Below the pieces are notes generated by a model. It saw nothing but the letters and a program-made list of their open reading frames with translations. It did not search any database and was not told the origin of the DNA. DNA of 64,000 nt from Myxococcales bacterium (GTDB lineage Bacteria > Myxococcota_A > Polyangia > Haliangiales > Haliangiaceae). A program made the position numbers and the translations under genes. Within the stretch, counting starts at the first letter, position 1. Each line of letters opens with the position of its first letter. Positions 47,166-55,548 of this stretch are shown here, one piece after another. Where the stretch lies: positions 1 through 64,000 of the forward strand of contig JAQBQE010000029.1 of NCBI GenBank assembly GCA_028287135.1, written 5' to 3'.

Positions 47166-48500
47166 GTGACGCTGTCCCGGATCGAACAGCGCTATATCGC
47201 GGAGAACCCAGGCTCGCAGCGCCTGGCGACCCGTGCACGCGAGGTCACGCCCGGCGGCGTCTCGCAGATCTCGCGCGACTTCCAGCCGTTTGCGCCGTTC
47301 TACGCGCGCGCCTCGGGCACTCGCAAGTGGACCGTCGACGGCCAGGAGATGGTCGATTTCTGCATGGGCCACGGGTCGCTGATGTTCGGGCACAACCACC
47401 CGGAGATCCTCGCGGCGATCCAGGCGCAGCTCGCGCTCGGGACGCACTTCGCCGGTCCGTCGGAGCCCGAGGTCCAGCTCGCCGAGCTCGTCTGCGAGCT
47501 GATTCCGTCGGCCGAGCGGGTGCGCTTCACCGGCACCGGCAGCGAGGCCGTCAATCTCGCGCTGCGGATCGCACGCGCGGCGACGGGCCGCGACGTCCAC
47601 GTCCGGTTCGAGGGCCACTACCACGGCTGGCATGACCAGGAGCTGTGCGCACTCAAGCCTCCGTACACCGCGCTGGCAAGTCACGGTCTGCCGCGAGCGG
47701 CGAGCGACGGTCGCGTCATCCTCCCGCCCGGTGATCTGGCCGCTCTCGAGCGGACACTCACCGAGCGTGACGACATCGCGTGCGTGATGCTCGAGCCCGC
47801 CGGCGGCATGCACGGCACGGTACCGACGACGAAGGCGTGGGTCGCCGGCGTGCGCGAGCTGACCAGGCGCCACAACGTGCTCCTGATCTTCGACGAGATG
47901 GTGACGGGGTTCCGGCTCGCGCCGGGCGGCTACCAGGGGCTCGAAGGAATCGTTCCTGATCTGACGACGCTCGGAAAGACCCTGTTCGGTGGGCTCCCCG
48001 GATCGGCGGTGGCCGGTCGCGCGGATCTGATGGACCAGATGAAGGCCGGTGCACCGACGTTCGTCGGCCACTTCGGGACGTGGAATGCGTTCCCGGTCGC
48101 GTGCGCCGCGGGCGTCGCGTCGCTGCGCCTGCTTCGTGACGGCCGCGTGCAGCAGCAGATCAACGCGTACGGAGCACGGCTGCGTGGCGCGCTCAACGAG
48201 GTGATCGCTCGGACCGGCGCAGCAGCTCGCGTGTTCGGCGCAGGATCGCACGTGCACTTCTGTCTGAAGCCGTGGCCGTTCGGCGACACGGACGAGGTGC
48301 CGGTCGGCCGCCACGCCGAGCTCAGCGGTGATCCGCGGCTGGCGCGCCTGCTGCGACTCGCGCTGTTCAGCGAGGGGCTCGACTTCGACTTCGCCAACAA
48401 CATCAGCGCCGTTCACGGAGACGCGGAGCTCGAGCGCGCGATCAGCGGCTTCGAGCGCGCGGTGACCCACATGCTCGAGGAGCAGCTGCTGGCTAGGTGA
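47166..48500 (+). CDS. Class III aminotransferase, glutamate-1-semialdehyde aminomutase-like
   Basis: A 444-residue PLP enzyme. Cofactor sites: GTGSEAVNLALRIARAATGR (123-142), FEGHYHGWHD (148-157), IFDEMVTGFR with Asp243, and the Schiff-base Lys271 in TLGKTLFGGLP. The pattern is closest to glutamate-1-semialdehyde 2,1-aminomutase-like proteins, but GGGLP is changed to FGGLP and the gene is not beside heme genes. I infer an aminomutase or transaminase supplying the partner ligase encoded 2 nt upstream. The start is a GTG. It overlaps the convergent ATPase gene by 8 bp. Confidence 0.88.
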   Translation: MTLSRIEQRYIAENPGSQRLATRAREVTPGGVSQISRDFQPFAPFYARASGTRKWTVDGQEMVDFCMGHGSLMFGHNHPEILAAIQAQLALGTHFAGPSEPEVQLAELVCELIPSAERVRFTGTGSEAVNLALRIARAATGRDVHVRFEGHYHGWHDQELCALKPPYTALASHGLPRAASDGRVILPPGDLAALERTLTERDDIACVMLEPAGGMHGTVPTTKAWVAGVRELTRRHNVLLIFDEMVTGFRLAPGGYQGLEGIVPDLTTLGKTLFGGLPGSAVAGRADLMDQMKAGAPTFVGHFGTWNAFPVACAAGVASLRLLRDGRVQQQINAYGARLRGALNEVIARTGAAARVFGAGSHVHFCLKPWPFGDTDEVPVGRHAELSGDPRLARLLRLALFSEGLDFDFANNISAVHGDAELERAISGFERAVTHMLEEQLLAR

Positions 48501-49401
48501 ACATCCCGAGGCCGGGCACCGCGCTGCGGTACTCCTTCAGGGACAGGCGGAGATCGACCAGGCCGATGATCTCGGTACGGCGCCCGGGCTCGACGTTGAT
48601 CGCGAGGTGACTGAGTGCGGCGAGCATGAGGCGAAAACCGAGGCTGGCATGGACAGCGGTCTCCGCGATGCCTCTCTCCTCGTGCACGAGCGCCTTGCGG
48701 ATCGCTCGAATCAGGTCCTCGTGGCGAAACAGACCATGCTCGTCACGGACCGAGACCGCGAGGAACCGGCCGTCTGTGGCGCATGCGACCGTGACGGGTC
48801 GCACCGACCGACCGGTCGTCTCGGCGCTGGGGACCGGCCGATAGATCGCGTTGATGATCATCTCGTCGACGGCAGACAGCAGGAGGTCGGTGATCCGCGG
48901 GTGGCAGTTGACCCGGTCCGCGGACGCCCTGAGCTGGTCGAGCACGGGAGTCTTCTCGTCCGAGCTGCCGAGGGTCCAGAAGTCGGCGTTGACGCCGGGC
49001 AACAGGTATCGCTCGAGGCCGAAGAACGTGCCGGAACCGAGCTTTCGCAGCGTCGCGAACAGGACGTCCTCTGACGTTCCCGCGGGGATCAGATGATCGG
49101 CGTGCTGCACGAGGATCCGGTCGAGTGCCGCTCGCCGATCCTGGGACTCGTCGACGACCGCAATGCGCAACGACGGATGCGCTCCGCGGCGAAGGAGCTC
49201 CACCTGCGAACCGACGGCGCCGCCGAGCACGGATTCTCCGAGGACGAGCAGCGAGTAGTCGGCGATCTGCTCCGCCGCGATCTCGTCCACCGTGCTGATC
49301 CAGCGGAGCGGGAACTGCGCGGCGCTCGCGACTCGCTGGAGCATCGCGACGGTCTTCGCGTCCTCCGCGATCAGCAGTCCGCGCGGGGCTTCGGACTCCA
49401 C
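48493..49401 (-). CDS. Receiver-like / GHKL ATPase-like protein (third copy)
   Basis: A 302-residue soluble protein. Residues 6-120 are receiver-like (GLLIAEDAKTVAMLQRVASA, YSLLVLGESVLGG, LRIAVVDESQDRRAALDRIL). The ATPase part keeps the N box (Glu180, Asn184 in DEMIINAIYRPV) and Asp220 (RDEHGLF), but the glycine loop is degenerate (HASLGFRLMLAAL in place of GGAGxGL). It may therefore bind but not hydrolyse ATP. The start is the GTG 49401, 7 nt after the stop of the STAS-ribbon gene with AGGG upstream, so the two are an operon. The longer frame to 49509 overlaps that gene. Confidence 0.78.
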   Translation of the reverse strand: MESEAPRGLLIAEDAKTVAMLQRVASAAQFPLRWISTVDEIAAEQIADYSLLVLGESVLGGAVGSQVELLRRGAHPSLRIAVVDESQDRRAALDRILVQHADHLIPAGTSEDVLFATLRKLGSGTFFGLERYLLPGVNADFWTLGSSDEKTPVLDQLRASADRVNCHPRITDLLLSAVDEMIINAIYRPVPSAETTGRSVRPVTVACATDGRFLAVSVRDEHGLFRHEDLIRAIRKALVHEERGIAETAVHASLGFRLMLAALSHLAINVEPGRRTEIIGLVDLRLSLKEYRSAVPGLGMFT

Positions 49402-49408
49402 CCGCGCC

Positions 49409-49906
49409 CTACGACTGCGACCGGTTCTTGAAGAACGAGAAGTAGCCGTCGAGCTCGTCGAACTCCAGGGCGGCCGTGCACTTCGGGCAGCGCTTGGACG
49501 GTGGCGCACCGCCGGAAGCGGCCACCTCGTCGGCAGTGACCTTGACCATCACGTGATCCTTGCAGGCAGCGCAGTAGTACGGCGCCCCACACGACACGAC
49601 CCTGGCGGCACCGAACAGGTTGGCGACCGCATTGGCGTTGAACACGAACGCGTACGAGATCTCTTCGACCACGACGCGATGCTTCGCGGACAGCCGGGCC
49701 ATGACCGGGATCCACAGATGAACGCCCATGGAGTTCACCCGCTCGACGTCCTTCATGTTGATGACCAGGTCGCCGTTCAGCTTGGCGAACGGGGTCTCGA
49801 GATCCGAGTTCTCGTCGACCGTTCCGGACAGCGTCACTCGCGAGCCTCCGCCCTGCTGCTCGACCTTCACCCGTAGATTGTTCGCACCCGTGGCTGCGCG
49901 TTTCAC
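49409..49906 (-). CDS. Stand-alone STAS-zinc ribbon protein (second)
   Basis: A 165-residue soluble protein. The STAS-like domain (SRVTLSGTVDENSDLETPFA, GDLVINMKDVERVNSMGVHL) has Ser59 in the phospho-site position. The ribbon uses Cys112, Cys115, Cys140 and Cys143, and the tail LEFDELDGYFSFFKN repeats the motif seen after the first ribbon of the two kinases (LEFDETPESYFSFVN). The start is a GTG. It is co-transcribed with the receiver-like/ATPase gene downstream, an arrangement typical of antagonist and switch-kinase pairs. Confidence 0.85.
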   Translation of the reverse strand: MKRAATGANNLRVKVEQQGGGSRVTLSGTVDENSDLETPFAKLNGDLVINMKDVERVNSMGVHLWIPVMARLSAKHRVVVEEISYAFVFNANAVANLFGAARVVSCGAPYYCAACKDHVMVKVTADEVAASGGAPPSKRCPKCTAALEFDELDGYFSFFKNRSQS

Positions 49907-49993
49907 CCGAGTATCTTCGTCGATCTCACAGTGGGAGTAAACGTCGCCCGCATTGCCGTCGGTGAACTGTTTGCCTTACGATCCAGGGTCGAG

Positions 49994-50077
49994 ATGAGCC
50001 GTAGCTACAATCGGGGGGCGTCTGTAGGGCGCGAGATGAACCGCAGCTACTATCGGGGAGCGCGCGTCGGGCGAGCG
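49994..50077 (+). repeat. Two 42-bp imperfect tandem repeats
   Basis: Units 49994-50035 and 50036-50077 each begin with ATG and translate as MSRSYNRGASVGRE and MNRSYYRGARVGRA. They sit at the very start of the oxidase pseudogene, so the N-terminus was duplicated, adding 14 codons. Confidence 0.8.
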
Positions 50078-51098
50078 CTCGATATCGAGGAGCTCAGGCA
50101 AATGCCGCATCGCCGTCTGCCCGGCTTCGTGCTCGAGTAGCTCGAAGGCGGAAGCGAGGACGAGCGGACCCTGCGCGGGAACGTCGACGCCTTCTCGGAG
50201 CTGCGGTTCGTGCACCAGGTGCTCGTCGACGTCTCGACCCGCACCGCTGCCACGACTCTCCTCGATGCGCCGTGCGGGATGCCGCTCGTGGTGGCTCCGA
50301 CCGGCTTCAACGGCCTGCTGTGGCGCGACGGGGACATCGCGATGGCGCGCGCCGCGAAGGCGAACAACATCCCGTTCACGGTCAGCATCGTGTCGAGTAG
50401 CAGCCTCGAGGACATCGCAAAGCATGCGGGCGGTCGGCGATACGACGGTGGTGGAGCGCCTGATCGCGCGCGCCGAGCATGCCGGCTACGAGGCCCTCGT
50501 GATCACGCTCGATGTGCCCGTGCTCGGCAACCGCACGTGGGACATCCGGAACTTCGGCGAGCCGCTCTTGCTCTCGCTGCGAACCAAGCTCGACGTCCTG
50601 CATCATGTGCGGTGGTTGTTCGGTGTCCTCTTCCCACGTGGTCTGCCAGGGTTTGGCAACCTCGCCGACTTCCTCCCGCCCGAGCGCCAGAATCCGCTCG
50701 ACGGATCGCGCTACCGGGCGTCACAGGGCAATCCCGCGCTGACGTGGGATGCGATCCAGGTGCTCCGCGAGCGCTGGAAGGGGAAGCTGGTGCTCAAGGG
50801 CGTGATGAGGTCCGACGACGCGGAGAAGGCGGCGCAGCTCGGTGTCGACGCGATCGTCGTCAGCAACCACGGCGGCCGCCAGCTCGACTGCGAGCTTGCA
50901 CCGATCGAGGTCCTGTCCGAGATCGTCGCTGCTGTGGGCGACCGGCTCGAGGTGATGATCGATGGCGGGTTTCGTCGCGGCACCGATGTCATCAAGGCGC
51001 TCGCGCTCGGCGCACGTGCCGTCATGCTCGGGCGCGCTCCACTGTATGGCCTCGCTGCCGGAGGAGAGCTCGGGTGCCTGCGCGCCCTCGAGCTGGGG
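50036..51098 (+). pseudogene. Broken FMN-dependent alpha-hydroxy-acid oxidase/dehydrogenase
   Basis: The remains of a lactate/mandelate-dehydrogenase-type flavoenzyme. The N-terminus (ALDIEELRQMPHRRLPGFVL) is followed by a TAG at 50138-50140 where the family has Tyr ('EYLEGG'). The frame then goes on normally (LEGGSEDERTLRGN, PLVVAPTGFNGLLW, FTVSIVSSSSLEDIAKHAGG) until about 50430, where some residues including the usual 'W.QLY' block are missing and the frame changes. The rest (ALVITLDVPVLGNRTWDIRN, DAIVVSNHGGRQLD with the active His, IDGGFRRGTDVIKALALGA) is intact. The last 30-40 residues are gone; the sequence ends beside the convergent DUF5916 gene. Confidence 0.88.
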
Positions 51099-51113
51099 CA
51101 TCGACCTTTCTAC

Positions 51114-54104
51114 TCAGCGCGACCACCAGTACGACAGCTTGACGAGGAACACGTGGGCGGCGGGATCGGTGAACACATCACCGATGTCGCTCGAGTCGAT
51201 GGCGCCCTCCGTGCCGGCACCGCTACGGGCCTGGCTCCAGATCAGATACAGGTTGGAGCCGGGCAGGTACTCCCAGCGAAACACGAGGTTCGAGATCAGC
51301 GTGGAGACCTGGAAGTCGGGTCGCCGCACCGTGAAGTCCGCGGTTCCGTCGCTGTTGGAGTCGATGCCGAGGCGTCCCATGCTGGGCGTGACCTGGCTGC
51401 TGCTGAGCTCGGCGAAGCGGTCCTCGTAGTTGCTCGATCGCACATCGGCGCTCTCCTTGTAGCCGACGTACTCGCCGCCGCTGATGAAGGGCTGCGCATA
51501 GAGCTGGAACGACATCTGAGGTGAGAGCGTCACGTTGAGCCGGGTCGCACCGATCAGGGTGTGCTGGTGCAGCCGACCGAGGATGTAGTGGCGGGATCCA
51601 TCCATCGCGCTCGCCGCGCCCACGAACTGCGCGTCGTCGATGTTCCTGATGAACGTGGGGGTGAACGAGAGCTCGACGTTGCTCCGCAGGTTCCAGACGA
51701 AGCCCACGCTCCCCTGGGTCCGGAACGAGTGTGAGTCGGGACGACTGGTCACGGTCGAACTCATCAAGAACTGGAAGGCCTTGGTGATGCTGGTGCTCAT
51801 CGTTCCGGCGCCCTGGATCGAGTCGTCGCCGTGGACGGCCGGTCCGCCGCGCAACAGCCGGGTGTCGAGAACCGACCGCGTGTACTGCGCGGACACCCGG
51901 GCTCGCCAGAAGTTCGCGAACCCGAAATCGCCGACGAGCGTCGCACGATGCCGGAGGATGTCAGGCGCGAAATCCGTGAAGGTCTCGACCACCGCGGAGA
52001 GGTCCGCGTCGGCGACGATGTCGCCACCGACCGATGGATCCGTGCGGCTGATCTTGATCGACGGATTGATCTGGTCGGCGAAGGTCAGAAAGCCGACGTT
52101 GTTGACGTCGAATCCCGGCGACCGGGCGTCGACGCCCACGTCCATGAGGTAAGTGCCCGCGATCTTCCGCAGCGCCGTGTTGACGTTGAACCCGCTCAGC
52201 CGCGTCAGGGTTGGATCGACCTCGAGGTGCGTGGCATCGGGCCGCTGGAAATAACGCTGGCTCGCGCGCTGGCTGTTCAGGATCGAGCTTGCGTGCCCGT
52301 GCACGTAGCTACCGCCGACGAGGGTATAGAACGCCCAGCGGTTCTTCGCGAACTGGTGCAGGTACTGGAGGGCGCCCGCGTAGGCCTGTTCGTGCAGGTC
52401 ATCGATCGCGCCACCATCACCGAATCGATGGACGGAGGTCGCGGCTGCGCGGACCTCGCTCGAGCCGCCGCGGAACTGATTGCTCAGCTGCGCGACGTTG
52501 AACAACGTCATCGGCTCGATGACCTCCTCGTTGATCTCCCCGGTGTCGAGCTGAGCGCGCGATTTCTCCTCGGCTCCGAGCGCACTGAGCAGGCCGCTCT
52601 TGGTGCCTCCGAGCGAGCCCGAGAGCTTGGCCGCGGTGTACAGCGTCGTGACGCCAGGCTCGTCGACGTAGGGGGCAGTGCCGATCCGCGAGAACGACGG
52701 TGACGCGCCGATGCGCCGCGAGTAGAAGTAGTCCTCGTCACCACGACCGATCTTGAGCGAGTACAGATCGGCGTCTTCGATGAAGATCGGCCGGCGCTCG
52801 CTGAAGAACGTCTCGGTATCCGAGAGGTTCACTTCCGATGGATCGGCCTCGAGCTGGCCGAAGTCCGGGTTGACGGCGGCGGTCAGCCGCAACGATCGTG
52901 CGACCTGGAGCCTGAGATCCGCGCCGCCGTTGTACGCCGGGGCGAGCGGATCGTTGAGGCTGTCGGCCGAGGGGACCGCCCTCTCGTAACGGGTTCCGCC
53001 GACCACGTACGGGATGATCTCGATCGGGTGGCCCGCGTCGATCGTGCCGTCGATCAGGAGATTGCCAAATCCGGTGACATCCGTGTTCGAACGGAACGTG
53101 AACGGCGACCACCAGTCCTTCTCCTGGCTGCGGGCCACGCGACGCATGACGTTGAAGCCCCAGCGATCCTGGTAGCCGTCCTTGACGCGCATCTGCGAGT
53201 ACGGGATCCGGACCTCGGAGTACCAGCCAGTCGCGTCGCGCGAGCTCTTGCCATCCCACACAGCCTGGTAGGTGTGATCCGTGATGTTGCCGGCGAACAC
53301 GCGGGTGTCGATCTTCACACCTGCGGCATTCACGGCGAAGCCGTACGCCATCCGGCGGTTCAGCTCGGGGTCGATGAACACGAACAGCCAGTCGGACTGC
53401 GGGATCTTGGTGATGGTGAGCGGGTGGTGGAGGAGGCCGGCGATCTTCGACGGTTCCGGATCGAGGGCGTGAACCCCGACGTACAGCGCCTTGTCGTCGT
53501 AGAGCACCCGGAACTCCGTATGCGCGATCGCGTTGAGCCCCTCCTTCGGGCGCTCCTGCCACTTGAACTGCGTGGTCGTTGCAGCGGTCCACGCCTGCTC
53601 GTCGAGAACACCGTCGATCGTGACCGGACCGTTGCGCCGGAACGCGCGCGTCTCGCGCCGGAACAGCGGGCCGCCGTCCTTCTGCGTCGCGATCAGCTCC
53701 GGCGTGACGAGGTCACCGTTGTCCGTCGGCACGGGCAACCCTTTCGCGACGCGGTTCGCGATGTCGGCCTTGACCCTGTCGGCGGCCTCCTTCTCGGCGG
53801 CCGCCTTCTCGGCCGCTTCCTTCTCGGCGAGCTCCTTGGCGGCGAGGTCCTTGGCGGCGAGCTCCTGGGCAGCGAGCTCCTGGGCAGCGAGCTCCTTCGC
53901 CGCTTGTGCCTTCGCGGCCCGTTCCTTCGCGGCCTTGATCTTGGCGGCCTTGGACTCCTTGGGCGGCCGCTTCTTGGCGGCGCCGCGCTTGGTCGGCGCC
54001 TTCCGCGCCGAGCTTGGTGGTCGATCCGCCGACTGCGCCCGGGCGGGCGCCACATGTCCCGCGAGCCCGAGGGCCACGATCAAGAGCGCAAGAATGTGTC
54101 GCAA
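51114..54104 (-). CDS. Outer-membrane protein with CBM9-like domain and DUF5916 barrel
   Basis: A 996-residue exported protein. After a signal peptide (about residues 1-24, cleavage near ARA-QSAD) come Lys/Arg-rich residues and a long Ala/Glu/Lys coiled-coil repeat (AAKELAAQELAAQELAAKDL and more). Next is a carbohydrate-binding-module-9-like domain (GPVTIDGVLDEQAWTAATTT through WYSEVRIPYSQM), then the DUF5916 part beginning WGFNVMRRVARSQEKDWWSP, predicted as a transmembrane barrel ending in a Trp/Ser-Arg terminus (VKLSYWWSR). Family function is unknown; sugar or polymer binding at the surface is inferred. I choose a TTG at 54104 with GAGAGGGG upstream, because the longer ATG frame would place about 38 unrelated residues ahead of the signal peptide. 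Confidence 0.85.
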   Translation of the reverse strand: MRHILALLIVALGLAGHVAPARAQSADRPPSSARKAPTKRGAAKKRPPKESKAAKIKAAKERAAKAQAAKELAAQELAAQELAAKDLAAKELAEKEAAEKAAAEKEAADRVKADIANRVAKGLPVPTDNGDLVTPELIATQKDGGPLFRRETRAFRRNGPVTIDGVLDEQAWTAATTTQFKWQERPKEGLNAIAHTEFRVLYDDKALYVGVHALDPEPSKIAGLLHHPLTITKIPQSDWLFVFIDPELNRRMAYGFAVNAAGVKIDTRVFAGNITDHTYQAVWDGKSSRDATGWYSEVRIPYSQMRVKDGYQDRWGFNVMRRVARSQEKDWWSPFTFRSNTDVTGFGNLLIDGTIDAGHPIEIIPYVVGGTRYERAVPSADSLNDPLAPAYNGGADLRLQVARSLRLTAAVNPDFGQLEADPSEVNLSDTETFFSERRPIFIEDADLYSLKIGRGDEDYFYSRRIGASPSFSRIGTAPYVDEPGVTTLYTAAKLSGSLGGTKSGLLSALGAEEKSRAQLDTGEINEEVIEPMTLFNVAQLSNQFRGGSSEVRAAATSVHRFGDGGAIDDLHEQAYAGALQYLHQFAKNRWAFYTLVGGSYVHGHASSILNSQRASQRYFQRPDATHLEVDPTLTRLSGFNVNTALRKIAGTYLMDVGVDARSPGFDVNNVGFLTFADQINPSIKISRTDPSVGGDIVADADLSAVVETFTDFAPDILRHRATLVGDFGFANFWRARVSAQYTRSVLDTRLLRGGPAVHGDDSIQGAGTMSTSITKAFQFLMSSTVTSRPDSHSFRTQGSVGFVWNLRSNVELSFTPTFIRNIDDAQFVGAASAMDGSRHYILGRLHQHTLIGATRLNVTLSPQMSFQLYAQPFISGGEYVGYKESADVRSSNYEDRFAELSSSQVTPSMGRLGIDSNSDGTADFTVRRPDFQVSTLISNLVFRWEYLPGSNLYLIWSQARSGAGTEGAIDSSDIGDVFTDPAAHVFLVKLSYWWSR

Positions 54105-54532
54105 ACAGTGCCCCTCTCTCAGTCTAAACCGACTGGGCGGACAAAGGGGATCTTCGCTAAAGGCGCCCGAGTCCGCGGGACAGCGTACGAGCCCGGATTC
54201 GTGCTGCCGACAGCGCATCGTCGCGGCCCCGCGTCGATCCGATCATCGTCGTCGGACACGTCGGATCGTCGACCACCACTTGCCCACCCCGTGGGCACGA
54301 AGAACGGATCGATCAGATCGGTCGCGCTCGAACCGGTCGCGAACCGGGCGCGCAGGTCGAGCAGGTTCGCGATCCGCGTGCCGATGCTCGTGGCGAGAAC
54401 AGCCGGCATAGGTGTGGCGCAACCGCTCGCCGGCGCTCCGGGGGGGGGACATCGGTGTCATGATCCCTCGGCCCCGACATGTTGTCCGTCGACAGCTACG
54501 GCGGGGCGCGTCGAGGTCCATGGGCAATCTGG
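54105..54532. other. Intergenic region with G-run and a doubtful small ORF
   Basis: Between the DUF5916 gene and the deacetylase-like gene. A 9-base G-run lies at 54440-54448. A 96-codon frame on the minus strand (54119-54409) is open but shows no family feature; I leave it unannotated. On the minus strand TAGACT stands 15 nt before the TTG start and may be the -10 of the DUF5916 gene. Confidence 0.4.
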
Positions 54533-54538
54533 TAGGCT
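54533..54538 (+). promoter_or_regulatory. -10 hexamer TAGGCT, leaderless-type
   Basis: TAGGCT followed by 8 nt and the GTG at 54547; it supports that start. Confidence 0.35.
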
Positions 54539-54546
54539 TCCACATC

Positions 54547-55548
54547 GTGACCAGGGCGCGCCTTCGCGATTTCATCGGCGGTCTTGCAGCACTCCTGATC
54601 GCGAGCTGCTCGTCCTCGAGTCCTCCGACATCGACGGGGGGGCGCGTGATCGTCGCGCTGACCGTCGACTGGGAAGGCGCTCAGATCTCGGCCGAGAACA
54701 TGACGGCGGTCACCGAGCTTCGCCGCAGTCTCGGCGACGTACCGCTCACGCATTTCCTCTCGTCCGCGTACTTCACGAAGGAGGCTCCGGACCCCGCACT
54801 GATGACCACGATAAAATCGGCCATCCGCAAGGGCGACGAGCTGGCCGTCCATCTCCACGTCTGGAGGTCGCTCGCACAGGCGAGTGGGGTCGACGCGAAG
54901 GTCAGTCCGTCGTTCCTGTCTGGCACCGACGAGCTGTTCGAGTTTGACGATGGCGACGACGGGTTTGACACCGATCCCGACGTTTACACGGTCGCGCAGC
55001 TCCGTTCGTTGCTGCGTACGTCGAGGCGGTTGCTCGAGCAGACCCAGCTCCCTGTCTCTCGTTCGTTCCGGGCGGGCGGTTATCTCGGCACCCCCAAGCT
55101 GCTGCAGGCGGTCCGCGACGAGGGCTTCAGCGTGGACTCCTCCGCGATCGATCACCGTCAGCTCGACGAGCTGAAGGGCCAGGTCTTGCCGTCCCGCGTC
55201 AGCGGCATCTGGCCCACCGTGGAGGCGACGAGCCAGCCGTGGTTCGTCAAGGCGCACGGGGGGCAGGTGCTCGAGCTGCCGATCGCCGCGGTGACCGATT
55301 ACGCGAGCGCTGCCGAGATCGTCCAGTTGTTCGACCAGGCGCATGCACGCGTGCAGGCCGAGCCGACCCGGGACGTGTTCGTCGTGCTCGCGTTGCACCT
55401 CGAGACCGCCGCAGAGTTCGCGGACCGGCTCGGGGACGCACTCACGAACGTTCGTGGACGTGGCGAGATCGCGGACACCCTGACGTTCATGACCGTCGAG
55501 GATGCAGCGGAGCAGGCGCGGGTGGGCCTGACGCCAGGGCCACCCTGA
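54547..55548 (+). CDS. Polysaccharide-deacetylase-like lipoprotein
   Basis: A 333-residue lipoprotein. With the GTG at 54547 the signal is VTRARLRDFIGGLAALLIAS followed by the lipid Cys. The mature domain follows a NodB/WalW-like deacetylase fold: ALTVDWEGAQIS opens with the catalytic Asp, DELAVHLHVWRSL supplies His residues for the metal, and SFRAGGYLGTPKLLQAVRDE is typical of the WalW group. It would remove acetyl groups from a polysaccharide in the periplasm or at the surface. An ATG at 54520 is an alternative start. It overlaps the next gene by one base (TGATG), so they share a transcript. Confidence 0.78.
   Translation: MTRARLRDFIGGLAALLIASCSSSSPPTSTGGRVIVALTVDWEGAQISAENMTAVTELRRSLGDVPLTHFLSSAYFTKEAPDPALMTTIKSAIRKGDELAVHLHVWRSLAQASGVDAKVSPSFLSGTDELFEFDDGDDGFDTDPDVYTVAQLRSLLRTSRRLLEQTQLPVSRSFRAGGYLGTPKLLQAVRDEGFSVDSSAIDHRQLDELKGQVLPSRVSGIWPTVEATSQPWFVKAHGGQVLELPIAAVTDYASAAEIVQLFDQAHARVQAEPTRDVFVVLALHLETAAEFADRLGDALTNVRGRGEIADTLTFMTVEDAAEQARVGLTPGPP

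Noticed and set aside
47166..48500. Calling the class III aminotransferase hemL
   Set aside because: It lies far from hemD-hemB and is paired with an unrelated ligase; its PLP-lysine region differs from typical HemL.
53760..53940. The repetitive Ala/Glu/Lys segment as a DNA repeat array or CRISPR
   Set aside because: It is a protein-level repeat within one gene, without spacers.
54119..54409. A 96-codon open frame on the minus strand
   Set aside because: No ribosome site, family motif or coding-like composition; it may be chance in GC-rich DNA.
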